A stretch of 64,000 nucleotides of DNA from Sorex araneus (Eukaryota > Chordata > Mammalia > Eulipotyphla > Soricidae): NCBI RefSeq assembly GCF_027595985.1, contig NC_073303.1, forward strand, positions 27,537,347 through 27,601,346. The letters run 5' to 3'. Within the stretch, counting starts at the first letter, position 1; each line of letters opens with the position of its first letter. Below are positions 46,301 to 58,158 of the stretch, in pieces. The position numbers and the translations under genes are program-made. The notes beneath the pieces were generated by a model that saw only the letters and a list, made by a program, of their open reading frames with translations, was not told the origin of the DNA and did no database searches.

Positions 46301-49004
46301 GGGAGCCTCCAGCCTCGGGGTGCCTGCCAGCGCGCCTCACCCCCTGCGCTACCCCCGCCACTCCACCGGGCCCTGAGGCGACTTGGGGGGCGCTGGGGCT
46401 GTCTGGGCCCCAGTGGGGGAGACCTGGGGTCACCGGCTCCCCCCGCTCCTCGCACCCGCTGGTACTGCCCCCCGCCCTTACAGGTGAGGGGCACCGAGGC
46501 GGGGAGCAGGGCCCCGGGCTGGAGGCTGGAGGCTGGAGTCTGGGGGTTGGGGGGGGTGGGGGGGATCCGCGACTTCTCCTTCCCCTCCTCCAGGCCCCTG
46601 TGTCTGTCTGGGATGAGGAGGAAGATGAGGCCACGTTCACTGTCACCAGCCGCCAGTACCGGTCTCTGCAGCCCTCGGTGAGGCTCCGACTCCGGCCTCT
46701 CACCTCTGACCCCGTGCTTGCAATTGTGGCCTCTGGCTTTGAGGCCCGAGGCCCAGGTTGGAGGGCGGGAGACCCGCCTTCCGCCGTCGTGTGGCCGCAG
46801 GGCCAGGAGCCCGGCTCTTGCGGGTCCAAGGAAGGGTCAGTGCCTGCCTCTGTCTCCCCCAGGCCCCCACCCCTCCCCCACGGTCTTCCCGAAGGCTCCG
46901 GGCTGGCACTCTGGGGGCCCTGGTCAGACACCTGCTGGACCCCCGCACGGCAGGGGCCGACGTGACCTTCACCGCAGCCTTCCTGGCCACCCACCGGGCC
47001 TTCGTCTCCACGCCCGCGCTGCTCGGACTGGTGGCCGACAGGTGAGGGTCAGGAGGGACGGGGGTCAGGGAGGCGGCCAGGCTGGGGCTGGGATAGCCCC
47101 CCGCAGGGTCCGGACAGAGAGGGTCTCTCCTCTAGGCTGGAAGCGCTGCAGTCCGGCCCTGTCGAGGAACTGGAGAGAAGCGCGGGGTGAGTGACGCGCT
47201 CCCCCCTGCCCGCGGCCCCAGCCAAGGCCCTGGCGTCTCACCCTTGGCCGGTTCCCTCCCCCTAGGGTAGCCATCTCTGTACTGTCCACCTGGCTGGCCT
47301 CTCACCCTGAGGATTTTGGCTCTGAGGTCAAGGGTCAGCTTGACCGGCTTGAGAGCTGCTTGCTTCGGACAGGGTACGCAGCGGGGGAGGGTGCTGGGGG
47401 GGGCCGCGCTGACCTCATCCGCAACCTTCGGTCCCGGGTGGACCCCCAGGCCCCCGACCTTCCTAAGCCCCTGGCCCTCCCCGGCGACCCCCCTGCTGAC
47501 CCCACGGATGTCCTGGTGTTCCTCGCTGACCACTTGGCCGAGCAGCTGACCCTGCTAGATGCGGTGAGACCTTGACCTCTGACTCTCCTGCCCCCTGCCC
47601 CGTACTAACCTCTCCTTGACTCCATCGCCTCCCCTTGCTTCCGCCCCTTCCCGATCCAGCCTCCTCTACCCCCTTTTCCCCCTGGGGGTGTGACCTTTGA
47701 CACCTGGTACCCCTCTGGTTCCTTGGCCACCTGCGATCCTCGCACCCCTGCTGGTAGAAGATGGCTCACCCCTGACCCTGACCTTATAACCTCTGCCCTC
47801 TGCTCTGCAGGAACTCTTTCTCAGCCTGGTCCCCTCTCAGTGCCTGGGGGCCCTGTGGGGTCACCGAGACCGGCCAGGCCATTCCCACCTCTGCCCGTCT
47901 GTCCGAGCTACTGTCACGCAGTTCAACAAGGTGGCCGGGGCAGTGGTCAGCTCTGTCCTGGGCGCCACCTCCACGGGGGAGGGCCCCGGGGAGGTGACCG
48001 TGAGGCCCCTTCGTCCCCCGCAGAGGGCCCGGCTCCTGGAGAAGTGGATCCGAGTGGCAGAGGTGAGTGGGAGACGGGTGACCTCTGGGGGCTGTGGCGT
48101 GGAGGGCGTCCCCCAGCCACGACCTGCTTGTGTTGTCCCCCAGGAGTGTCGCTTGCTCCGGAACTTCTCGTCTGTCTACGCCGTGGTGTCTGCCCTGCAG
48201 TCCAGCCCCATCCACAGGCTCCGCGCAGCCTGGGGGGAAGCAGCCAGGTTGGAGGGCGGGGGCGGGTGGGGACGGGAGGGGTGCAGACCGGCCCCTGCCC
48301 CTTTTTTTGGATCTTTGGGCCATAGCCCGTGGTGCTCAAGGGTTACTCCTGACTCTGTGCACAGGAATTACTCCTGGTGGGCTTGGGGGACCATATGGGG
48401 TGCCGGGGAATCGAACCCGGGCCGGCTGCGGGCAAGGCACATGCCCTCCCCTTGGCACTCTCGCTCCGGCCTCGGCCCCGTCCTTAAGGCTGCTGCCTTT
48501 GGTCCAGGGACAGCCTCCGAGTCTTCTCCAACCTCTGCCAGATTTTCTCGGAGGAGGATAATTATTCCCAGAGCCGGGAGCTGCTGCTGCAGGTAAGGCT
48601 GCCCCAGGCCCGGCCGTCCCCACTGCCCGGCGGGCGCCCATATCTGCTCCTTCCCTCCCACCAGGAGGCCAAGCTGCAGCCTTCCCTGGAGGCCACTTCC
48701 AAGAAGTCCCCGAGGTCTGGCTTCCGGGGTGGGGTGAGTGACTGCAGTTACTAGGGCTTGGATGGGACTGGGGCGGGGGGCACCCACTGGCCTGAGGGAC
48801 AGGAGGGGGCATGGCAGGGTAAGAAGAGATACTTGGTCCTCAGAGGCAGTGGGATGGGGACGTGAGGGGGATGGAGAGGCCCAGATCCCTGGGGGGCACC
48901 TGACCCTGAGCTCTGACTGCAGGGTGTGGTTCCCTACCTCGGCACTTTCCTGAAAGACCTGGTGATGCTGGATGCAGCCTCCAAGGATGAGCTGGAGGTC
49001 AGTG

Positions 49005-49035
<31 letters not shown>

Positions 49036-52000
49036 CGCGCGCGCTTGCTAAAGGTCTGTGGGTGTGTTTGTGTGAGATGGAGGTCAGTGTGGTGTGTGTA
49101 TGAGCTGCAGGTTAGTGTGTTTGTGTGTGTTTGTGTGTGAGCTGGAGGTTAGTGTGTTTGTGTTTGTATGAGCTGGAGGTCAGTGGGTGTGTGTGTGAGC
49201 GCTAGAGAACAGTGTGTGTGAGAGAGCTGGAGGTTAGTGGGGGTGTCTGTATGCTTGTGCGCACACAAGCACATGTGTGTCCATGTGTGTGCGCGCCCAC
49301 ACGGCGGAACGGGTGTTTTGTGGGCCCCCCCTTGCACAGAGGTCCATGTTCCCTGCATGCAAGCTGCTTAACCTCTCTGTGCCCTTGTGTCCTGTCCCGG
49401 GAGATTCATCTCCACCTGTCCGCTCTCTGGACTATGCCTGAGTGTAAGCCTGGATAGTGTGCTAAACAGATACTGAGACCTGGGCAGGTTCCTTGTCCTG
49501 TCTGAGCGGGAACATTCTCCCTGTAAAGTGAGCAGGGCCGGCAGCTGGCAGTGCGGAAGGGCTATTCTGAACTCTGTGCTCAGGTGCGCCCCCTGGCGGT
49601 GCCCGGCCACTGCAGATGGTGCTGGGGATTGAGCGGGGTCCACTGCATGCAAAGTGAGGGCCCTACGGCTGTGCTGTCTCCCCCGCCCCAGCGATGGCGG
49701 TCCTGATGTCCAGGCACTGGCTCACCCCTAGAGTGCCCCGGGCTTCCCCCAGGGCGCTCCTGTTACTTCCACAGCCGCCCTTTGTGCCCCTTCCCTGCCT
49801 GGTCTTGGCTTGGGCACCCGAGGCCCAGGTTTTGTCACTGTTGCTTACTTTCTAGGTGAGGCTTGTGTGGGGGACTGGGTGGGCTGAAGGGGACACACTG
49901 GTGGAGTGTGTGGTGTTGGCACGTTGTATATGTTAATGGTATCATTGATGATCCTGTCAATAATGGCATGCTAAGTAACAGCTGATAGAACATGGAAGTG
50001 AGGACAGAGTGGGCAGGACGCGGTGGGTAGGGCATTTGCCTTGTGTGGGGTCCGACCCGGGCTTGATCTCTGGCACCTCAGCTCTGCCAGGATGATCCCT
50101 GGGCGCTATCGGGTGTGGCCCAGGAAACAAGGATATTGGTGAAAACAAGGTGTGGCGAGTTCCTAGGTCCGGCTGGATGTGAGGGGCAGTGGGGGGCGAG
50201 GGCAGGAGACTGTGGGGTGTCTGAGCCGAGGGGGGGGCGTGTGTGAGCCTGGGCGGGGGGCTGGGGCACGCTGGGGTTCTCATGTCACCCCTCTGTCCTT
50301 GCAGAATGGATACATCAATTTTGACAAGCGGAGGAAGGTGAGGGCGTGTGGGGGGCGGGGCTGGCCCCCTTGTCCGTACCCCGGGGGGCGCGGTGGGGCT
50401 CCCGAGTCCGGCCTGCTACAATCTGACGGTCCGTCCTAGGAGTTCGCTGTCCTCTCCGAGCTGCGGCGGCTGCAGAATGAGTGTCGCGGCTATGACCTCC
50501 GACCCGACCCCGATATCCAGCGCTGGCTGCGGGGACTCCGGCCACTGACCGAGGCCCAGAGGTAACGGGGCGATGCTGGGACCCCGGGACACAGGCCGGG
50601 AGTGAATGTTGGGGGTGCCATGTCCTGACCTTTGCCCCTGGCACCTGCTCCCCAGCCATCGTGTGTCCTGTGACGTGGAGCCATCTGGTACCAGTGATCC
50701 TGCGGCCCCGCGGGTGCTTCGGCCAGCGCTGGTCATCTCTCAGTGGACAGAGTGAGCAGCCAGTCAGCGGCGGGTTGTGTCTTGGGGACTCGCCCTTCTA
50801 TCTGTGACCCTCTTGCCCTCCTCCCTCTCCAGGGTGCTGGGCTCTGTGGGGGGCCCCAGCCCGCTTGTCTCCTGGGACCGGCCCGGTGGCGGGGGAGATG
50901 AGGGCTCTGGAACCCCCGCTCCACTCCTGACCCGCCTGGCCCAGGTGAGCCGCGTCCGCAGCCCCGACGCCCACCCTGACGGTTTCTCCCCGGCCCTCCC
51001 GCACTCATGCCCCTTCCCTCCCTGTCCTCAGCACATGAAGTGGCCTTCAGTGTCGTCCCTGGACTCTGCCCTGGAAACGTCTCCGTCCCTGCATAGCGCC
51101 GACCCCAGCCACCTCTCGCCCCCGGCCACCTCCCCCAGGCCCCCCCGGGGCCACCGCCGCTCTGCCTCCTGCGGCTCCCCGCTCAGTGGGAGCGCAGAGG
51201 GGGCCTCTGGGGGCGCCGGGCATGGGCCCGGGGGCTCAGGGCCGGGGTCCTCTGACTGCCGCATCATCCGGGTCCAGATGGAGCTGGGGGAAGACGGCAG
51301 CGTCTACAAGAGCATCCTGGTGAGGCCCGAGGAGTGTCTCCGGCGAGAGCTGGGCTCGCAGAGCCAGTGGGAAGAGCGTTCCAGTTTGAACTATGACCTT
51401 TGTTTTTTCCATTGCTGTTAGTGAAGCAAAATAGTCTTTTTGTTTTGTTTTAGGGGCCACACCCAGCGATGATCAGGGCTTACTCCTGGCTCTGCACTCA
51501 GGAATTTACTCCTGGCAGGCTCATGGGACCGTATGGGATATAGGGGGAAAGTCCCAGTCAGTTGTGTGCCAGGGAAGAGCCCTACTGGCCGTACTGTCTC
51601 TCCAACCCTGCAAAATAGCTTTTATTGAAAAAAATTTAGACTGGGGGGGGCTGTTGCCTCGTACACAGCTGACCTGGGTTCAGTCCCTGGCACCCCATGT
51701 GATTCCTAAGCTTCACCAGGAATGATCCTTGAGCACAGAACAAGGAGTAGGCCTTGAGTACCACGAGATGTGGCTCCAAACCCCCTCCCAAAAAGAAGAA
51801 ATTTATAATGTATGTATGAGAGAGAATATGCGAGCACAAGCATGGGCTTAGAAAAAAATATTATTTTTTTTAACACTTTTTCTTTTCACGTTTTAATTTT
51901 ACCTTTTTTTTTTTTTTTGCTTTTGGTTTATACCTGGCAATGCACAGGGGTTACTCCTGGCTCTGCACTCAGGAATTACTCCTGGTGGTGCTCAGGGGAC

Positions 52001-53113
52001 CATATGGGATGCTGGGAATCGAACCCAGGTTGGCCGCGTGCAAGGCAAAAGTCCTACCTGCTGTGCTATTGCTCCAGCCCCCCATTTTTTCTAATTTGTA
52101 AAGGGCTGTTCGTGACACATCCAGCAGTGCTGCAGGGCTACTCCTGGCTCTGTGCTCAGGAATGACCCTTGACAGCGCCCAGAGGACCCTCTGGTTCTGG
52201 AGGTGGAACCAAGCCGGCCGCATGCAGGGCTGCGCCTTTCAGCCCTGTGCTGTCTCTGGCCCCACCATATTTGGTTTCCATGGCCACTCTGTCTTAGCTG
52301 CCACACCTTGCATGGCCACATTCAGTTTTCAGAACCAACTTCCTTTTCCTCGCAGGGAAGTAGCCCTGTGTCACCCGGTAACTTGATGGCTGACAGGACG
52401 GACAGGGAAGCGCTATCCTGGGTTTCGTCATTTGCTGTAAAGTACTGAACACAGGCTGGAGAGACAGTGTGGTGGGTCAGGCGCTTGCTTGGTGATGGCT
52501 GACCCCGCCTTGTTCGATGGGCAGCCCTGCCAGGAGTGATCCCTGAGCACAGAGCCAGGGGTGAGCCCTCAGCACTGCTGGGTGTGTCCCCAAAGCTCAA
52601 GCAGAAGTAAAGGAAGGGAAAAAGAACTGGAAGCAGGAGTCGTCGTGGCTGACTTACAGCTTTGGGTCTCCTGTTCTGCCAGGTGACCAGCCAGGACAAG
52701 GCTCCAAGTGTCATCAGTCGTGTCCTTAAGAAAAACAATCGTGATTCCGCAGTGGCTTCAGAATATGAACTCGTGCAGCTGCTGCCAGGGGAACGAGGTC
52801 AGAGGCGGCGGGCAGCTGGCTCGGGGGGCGGGGGGGGGGACCCCCGTGGGAATGCGCCACGTCTGGAGCGAGTGCTCAGTGTCCCTCCTCTGAACCCACA
52901 GAGCTCACCATCCCTCCCTCGGCCAACGTCTTCTATGCTATGGATGGCGCGTCACACGACTTCCTCCTGCGGCAGCGGCGAAGGTCCTCTGCGGCCACCC
53001 CAGGCACTGCCAGCGGCCCTGCTGCCTCTGGGACCCCCCCGAGTGAGGGAGGCGGCGGGTCCTTCCCCAGGATCAAGGCCACGGGGAGGAAGCTCGCCCG
53101 TGCACTGTTCTGA
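45375..53113 (+). CDS. RGL2: Ral guanine nucleotide dissociation stimulator-like 2
   Basis: Seventeen coding exons: 45375-45533, 46594-46677, 46863-47041, 47136-47186, 47266-47563, 47811-48062, 48144-48247, 48508-48592, 48665-48733, 48923-48997, 50305-50337, 50440-50561, 50656-50751, 50833-50944, 51032-51319, 52683-52797, 52902-53113. All join in phase to 777 residues, the human length as I recall it. An acidic N-terminus ([10 protein letters not shown]) precedes the REM domain (from about 88, [17 protein letters not shown]). The RasGEF domain spans about 240-510 ([44 protein letters not shown]). A Ser/Pro linker and a Ras-association domain (about 648-735, [20 protein letters not shown] to [13 protein letters not shown]) follow. 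It links active Ras to RalA/RalB. The exon 10 donor (GAG|GTCAGTG) is copied in the adjoining minisatellite. Confidence 0.95.
48303..48478 (-). mobile_element. SINE in RGL2 intron 7
   Basis: Its GC-rich head end lies 30 bases before the exon 8 acceptor at 48507. Confidence 0.8.
48987..49250 (+). repeat. Minisatellite containing copies of RGL2 exon 10 donor
   Basis: Starting in the last coding bases of exon 10, the motif GAGCTGGAGGTCAGTG recurs with minor changes at about 48989, 49074, 49102, 49139, 49170, 49197 (weak) and 49224, separated by (TG)n/(TTTG)n. The copy at 49168-49185 is identical to the real junction over 18 nt (ATGAGCTGGAGGTCAGTG). A (GT)n(GC)n block at about 49004-49044, which is Z-DNA-prone, directly follows the authentic donor. 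Confidence 0.85.
49555..50135. mobile_element. Old SINEs in RGL2 intron 10
   Basis: Minus 49555-49690 and plus 50010-50135. The DNA between them (49690-50010) resembles part of the LINE-1-like 3' module near 49855-49990. Confidence 0.55.
51452..52600. mobile_element. Five SINEs filling RGL2 intron 15
   Basis: Minus 51452-51610, plus 51640-51795, minus 51905-52082 (young), minus 52090-52260, plus 52455-52600. Confidence 0.8.
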
Positions 53114-53523
53114 GGAGGCTCTGTCAACCCACAGAGCCCTCGGTGGCCTTACTGGATATGGGTGGCCGTCCCGAGGGGGGCAGTCACGCCGCACTGGAAA
53201 GGAATCCGGAGAGGTGGCCAGCCTCCCCGGGGCAGTGAAGAGCCGCTGGCTTTGCAGCCGGCCGAGGATCCAGCCGTGTGGGATCCCTGGGTACCGCTCC
53301 CCACTTCCCATCAGTGCAGCCCAGGGCTGGTGCTGGGAGAAGGTTGCTCTCTGGCTCTGGCCCCACCTTAGCATGCCAAGAGCCAAAGAAAGGCCTAGAA
53401 ATAGGGGGAGAAGAAAAGCCTAGCGGCTCTGAGTCCTGGGGAGAGGGGATGGCAACAAGGTGGTTCTAGCAGGAGATTCTTTTCCTCTTCTGGAGGTCCC
53501 TGTCACTGTGACAACACTAAGAT

Positions 53524-53529
53524 AATAAA
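53524..53529 (+). terminator. RGL2 polyadenylation signal
   Basis: AATAAA about 410 bases after the RGL2 stop. The intervening 3' UTR holds no repeat that I can see; a SINE begins within 60 bases beyond. Confidence 0.75.
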
Positions 53530-53574
53530 CCAAAACACTACCTGAAGCAATTTCTTTAAAAAAAATTTTATTTT

Positions 53575-54060
53575 ACAAAGTCATCATCATCATCATCCCG
53601 TTGATCATCGAATTTCTTGAGCGGTCTCAGTAACGTCTCCATTCGTCCTAGCCCTGAGATTTTATTTATTTTATTTTATATATATTTTTTTGCTTTTTGG
53701 GTCACACCCGGCGATGCACAGGGGTCACTCCTGCCTCTGCACTCAGGAATCACCCCTGGTGGTGCTCAGGGGACCATATGGGATGCTGGGAATTGAACCC
53801 AGGTTGGCCGCGTGCAAGGCAAATGCCCTACCCGTTGAGCTATTGCTCCAGCCCCTAGCCCTGAGAGTTTAGAAGCATCTCTTTACTCGTCTTTTCCAAT
53901 GGTGCCGAATTGGAGGCTCTTTCAGGGTCAGGGGAATGAGACCCATCATTGTTACTGGTTTTGGCACATGAATATGCCATGGGGAATTTGCGAGGCTCTC
54001 CCATGTCGGCTGGAAACACTTGGTAGCTTGCCAGGTTCTCCCAGAGGGAGAACTAGGCTA
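53575..54060 (-). mobile_element. Second-type SINE split by a SOR-like SINE
   Basis: The outer element has CATCATCCCGTTGATCATCG and GGTAGCTTGCCAGGTTCTCC. The inner minus SOR-like copy (53660-53853) is bounded by a perfect 13-bp duplication, CCTAGCCCTGAGA (53647-53659, 53854-53866). Confidence 0.88.
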
Positions 54061-54479
54061 TAAGATGTTGCTTCCGGGAGCCTGGTTTTATAGTCTCTGG
54101 ATGTTGGCCGTTGGTGGGATTAGACGATGCCGGGGGCAGGCCCTGGTTGTGACTGCCTAGCTACTGGAAAATGGGAAATCTGGGTGGAAGAGGCCCAGTC
54201 CCGATCTGAGCAGGCTTGGAGGTCTCAGCCCCGAGTCCCACACACCTGGGTTCCTCTGCTGGTACCTTCATGCATGAGGCTCATCCGAACGTGTGGAGAG
54301 GGGCCTTGAGCATGGCTGTGGCTAGGCTCCGGAGGTCTTTGGCCTCAGGAGAGCTGCTCAGGGCAGGGAGGGAAGCTGGAGCCCACCCCCTCCAAAGGGT
54401 CCTGGGGAAGACAGCCAGGCTCGGGGGCAAGAAACTGTCACTCTCTTCTGGGAGCTTGGTTTTAAGTTTATAAAGTAGT

Positions 54480-54900
54480 TCACAATATTGGATTACATTT
54501 AATATTCAAACACCAACCCCACAATGATACACCTTCCCACCATATTTCGGGTGTTTCCATCTTGTACCTCAATCCCTACCTGAAGCGATTTCTCTGTCCT
54601 CGCAGTGTGTGTCCGAGGCAGTTGCTGTGAGTGGGTGAGTGGGCAGCTGGCTGAAGGCACACACCAGGGGACCAGGATCTTTTCCGTGGAGGGCGGAAAG
54701 CCAGATGCCAGAGTTTCGCTGGCTTGAGTCCTCCCAGCATCCCCTTCACCCTGGTCTCTGTTTTTCTCTTCCCTTGCCATAAACCCTTACCAAGTAGCAG
54801 CCACCTCCTTCAAGTCAGAACTCGTGGCCACAAATTTGCAAGAACAAAGTGGAAGAACTTGGTGGACGATAGGCAGACTTAAAACATTGCCAAGGGCTGT
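54480..54900. other. Unassigned segment
   Basis: Between RGL2 and the next LINE-1-like copy. Nothing recognised. Confidence 0.35.
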
Positions 54901-54904
54901 GCTG

Positions 54905-55215
54905 GATTTTATTATGTTCAATTGAATCACTATGATAGACCCTTATAAAGCTGTTCAGGATTAGGATATAGTCACAGTGTTCCACCAGCACCCATCCCTC
55001 CACCAATGTGCATTTCCTAGTACCAGTGGCCCCGATTTCTCTCCCATCACCCTCCCGCCCCCTCCGCCTGCCTCTATGGCAGGTGCTTCTCTCTCCCCCC
55101 TCCCTCTCCTCACCCCCTCCCCCCATTTTGGCATTGTGGTTTGCAATATGGATACTGAAAAGCTATCAGGAATATCCCTTTACCTACTTTTAGCACTCAG
55201 TTCTTATCCAATGTG
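54905..55215 (-). mobile_element. LINE-1-like 3' module
   Basis: AATTGAATCACTATGATAGACC ... CACCCATCCCTCCACCAATG matches the inverse of the 2540 module and parallels 19180. Confidence 0.6.
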
Positions 55216-55234
55216 ATCATTTCCAGCTATTTAT

Positions 55235-55407
55235 TTTTTTGCTTTTTTGGGTCACACCCAGCAATGCACAGGGGTCACTCCTGGCTCATGCACTCAGGAA
55301 TCACCCCTGGCGGTGCTCAGGGGACCATATGGGATGCTGGGATTTGAACCCGGGTCAGCCGCGTGCAAGGCAAACGCCCTACCCACTGTGCTATCACTCC
55401 AGCCCCT
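55235..55407 (-). mobile_element. SOR-like SINE
   Basis: Young copy. Duplication near TCATTTCCAGCTAT on both sides. Confidence 0.92.
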
Positions 55408-55585
55408 CATTTCCAGCTATTATTGTCATACTGTTCCCTTCTCTAGCCTACCTACCCTCTGCCCCACACACACAACCATTGACCTGTCCTCCTAGCCCTG
55501 TTTTCCCTGGCTTTGGATATTAGTTTTAACACACACATATATATATAATATATATGACATATATAACATCATATATAATCCACAC

Positions 55586-55832
55586 GGTCACTGTCACTGT
55601 CATCCCGTTGCTTGTCGATTTGTTCGAGCGGGTACCAGTAACATCTCTCATTGAGAGACTTGTTACTGTTTTTGGCGTATCCAATACGCACGGGTAGCTT
55701 GCCAGGCTCTGCCATGCGGGTTCCATACTTTGGGTAGCTTGCCGGGCTCTCCGAGAGGGGCAGAGGAATCGAACTCGGGTCGGCCGCGTGAAAGGCGAAC
55801 GCCCAACCGCTGTGCTATGGCTCCAGCCCATC
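55586..55832 (-). mobile_element. Second-type SINE, best copy
   Basis: Inserted in an AT-rich (TATA)n stretch, with flanks CATCATATAT on both sides. Body about 170 bp, then the reverse SOR tRNA head. Confidence 0.82.
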
Positions 55833-56118
55833 ATATATGATATAAAATTATACTATATACTATATAATATATATTACAAACATTAAAGGAATTAGGCTGC
55901 TGAGAAACAAGATGATGCTGGGCTGCCTGGAGAGTAGCAACCAGAGCCAGTTTATCTCCACTTTCACCCTGCAGTTTTGTCTACCTGGAAGTGTTTGCAT
56001 TCTGACATGCCCAACGCTTGCTGCAGTGCAACCCTTCATGGTGCCTTGAGGGGTACATCACCAAAGATAAGGGAGAGTGCAGGAATGTATCCCAACGGGA
56101 AGTAGGTCAGACATTCTA

Positions 56119-56119
<1 letters not shown>

Positions 56120-56162
<43 letters not shown>

Positions 56163-56166
56163 CGCG
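56120..56166 (+). repeat. (GT)n microsatellite
   Basis: About 20 repeats ending in GCGTGCGCGTGC. Confidence 0.95.
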
Positions 56167-56169
56167 TGC

Positions 56170-56850
56170 AGGGAGGTTTACACCCATCGATGCTCAGGGT
56201 TCATTTTTAACTCTGCGCTCAGGAGTTACTACTGGCAGAGGGAACCCTACGGGGTGCCAAGGATTGAACCTGGGTTGGCCATGAGCAAAGCAAACACGCT
56301 ACCTGCTGCACTATCACTCTGGCCCTCCGGGTTTTATTTTCCACTTTTGGGCTGTGCTCCACTGTGCATAGGGCTTACTCCAGGCTCGGTGCTCATTCCT
56401 GGGGGAGCTCAGGGGACCATATGAGGCGTTGAGGATCAATCCTGGGTCACCCCATGTTCAAGGCAAGTGTCTTACCCACTGTACAATCTCTCAGGCCCTT
56501 TATCTGCCTGTATTTTTCTGCTTTAGCATTAGGACCATACCTGGTGGTGCACACTCCTGGCTCTGCACTCAGGGAATTGCTCCTGTTCAGTGTTCAGGCC
56601 AGGTGCGGTGCTAGGATTCACAGTGGGCTCAGCCACATGCAGGGCAAGTGCCTTCCTTCTTGTACAATCCCTCTGGTCCCAAGATCTTTCTGGTTTTGGA
56701 GGCCACACCTGGAAATGCTAAAGGGTTATCCCTGGCTCTGCAATCAGAAATTACTCCTGGTGGTGCTTGGGGGATGTCGGGGATTAAACCCAAATTGGCC
56801 GCATGCAAGGGAAACACTGTACCCCAGGTACTATGGCTCCGGCTCTGGTC
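56170..56850 (-). mobile_element. Four old minus SINEs in a row
   Basis: 56170-56325, 56330-56500, 56520-56685, 56690-56850, each diverged. Confidence 0.75.
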
Positions 56851-56879
56851 CTCAGACCTTTTCAAGAATTATGGATTGT

Positions 56880-57056
56880 GGGGCTGGAGCAATAGCACAG
56901 CAGGTAGGGCGTTTGCCTTGCACGCGGCTGACCCGGGTTCGATTCCCAGCATCCTATATGGTCCCCTGAGCACCGCCAGGAGTAACTCCTGAGTGCAAAG
57001 CCAGGAGGTAACCCCTGTACATTGCCGGGTGTGACCCAAAAAGCAAAAAAAAAAAA
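56880..57056 (+). mobile_element. SOR-like SINE downstream of PFDN6
   Basis: Duplication AAGAATTATGGATTG / AAGAATTACGGATTG. Lies 130 bp past the PFDN6 poly(A) signal. Confidence 0.92.
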
Positions 57057-57185
57057 AGAATTACGGATTGCTGTGCCAGAGAGTCCAGTCGCCAGAATTC
57101 CTACGCCAGGGAGTAACGTACATGGTGAGAGGGTAATGGATGGAGACAATTATGACAAAAGTAGAACAGCTGATTTTTTTCATGT

Positions 57186-57191
57186 TTTATT
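57186..57191 (-). terminator. PFDN6 polyadenylation signal
   Basis: TTTATT on the plus strand is AATAAA on the minus strand, about 60 bases past the PFDN6 stop. Confidence 0.75.
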
Positions 57192-57251
57192 AGCCACAGT
57201 ACAGACCCTCGAGCTGCTTCCCCCCCTCCCCTGCCCTCCGCCCCCCTGCAG

Positions 57252-58158
57252 TTAGGCCTGCCCAGGAGCCCCCGCCTTCCCTGCCTGGGCCCGCTGGAAC
57301 TCTTGCTGCAGCTGAGCCAGAGTCTCTCTCTGCTGCTCCGATTGCCGCTCCAGGTCCCGGAGCTGGGACTCGTATCGCTTACTGCGGAGAGGCCAGGGAG
57401 ACAAAGCACGGAGGGAGAAATCAGCGCGTGCTGCAGCAGACAGACATTGATAGGCACGACCAATGCCCACCAATAAGAGGTAGGGGAGGGAGGGGCCCAG
57501 AGGAGGGAGAGCCAGAGAGAGGCCTGACCGTTGGGAGCTGCTGTGCCGGCGCTTCCACACCCCCAGGCCACTGTGTCCAGTGCATAAAGGTCGGGGCAAG
57601 GCAGACTCACATTTCAGCCGTGATGTAGTCCAGCCTCTTCCCCACCGTGGCTCGCGCTTCCCCCAGCTCCTGTTTGACCAACACGGGACCCAGCAGCTTG
57701 AAGACCACGTTGGATCCATCCAGTAGGGCCAGTTCCTGAGGGGTGGTGGGTGGGAGACAACAGAATCAGAACTACTCCCGGCTGCCCCCTCCTCGCTCCA
57801 CTGCCGCCCCCCCTACCCACAAGGCTCACCTCCTTCACGATATTATTTTCTGTGAGCTGGGCTTCAAGTTTCTGCCGCCCTGACATGGACTTACTCAAGT
57901 CTGCGGAGCAAGAGGAGAGACTGCGGTCAGAGACCTCACCTATGTCTCGGCGTCCGGGGCAGAGGGGGTGGGAAGAAACGGCCCCGGCGGGGGACGGCGG
58001 TTCTGCATCCCGCAGCATCCCGCAGCATCGCGCGTCTTGCGGGGCCCGGGGCTGCGGGCAGGGGCTGCAGCAGCGAGCTCACGCCCGTCCTCACCCTTCT
58101 GTAGCTGCTGGTATTTCTCCACCTCCCCCTGTAGTTTCTTCTGGATCAGCTCGGCCAT
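57252..58158 (-). CDS. PFDN6: Prefoldin subunit 6
   Basis: Four minus-strand exons, in transcript order 58158-58095, 57900-57830, 57735-57611, 57381-57252, give exactly 129 residues, as in human. The chain starts MAELIQKKLQGEVEKYQQLQ and ends KAGAPGQA. Two heptad-rich helices form the coiled-coil tentacle: about 1-45 (KSMSGRQKLEAQLTENNIVK) and 85-120 (RYESQLRDLERQSEQQ). They flank the beta hairpin (LDGSNVVFKLLGPVLVKQEL). As a beta-type subunit of the cytosolic prefoldin hexamer it hands unfolded actin and tubulin to CCT. It is transcribed divergently from WDR46 across about 620 bp. I see no unusual residues. Confidence 0.96.

Noticed and set aside
49074-49240. CRISPR-like array
   Set aside because: Spacing is irregular TG-rich DNA, the host is a mammal, and the unit derives from the RGL2 exon junction.
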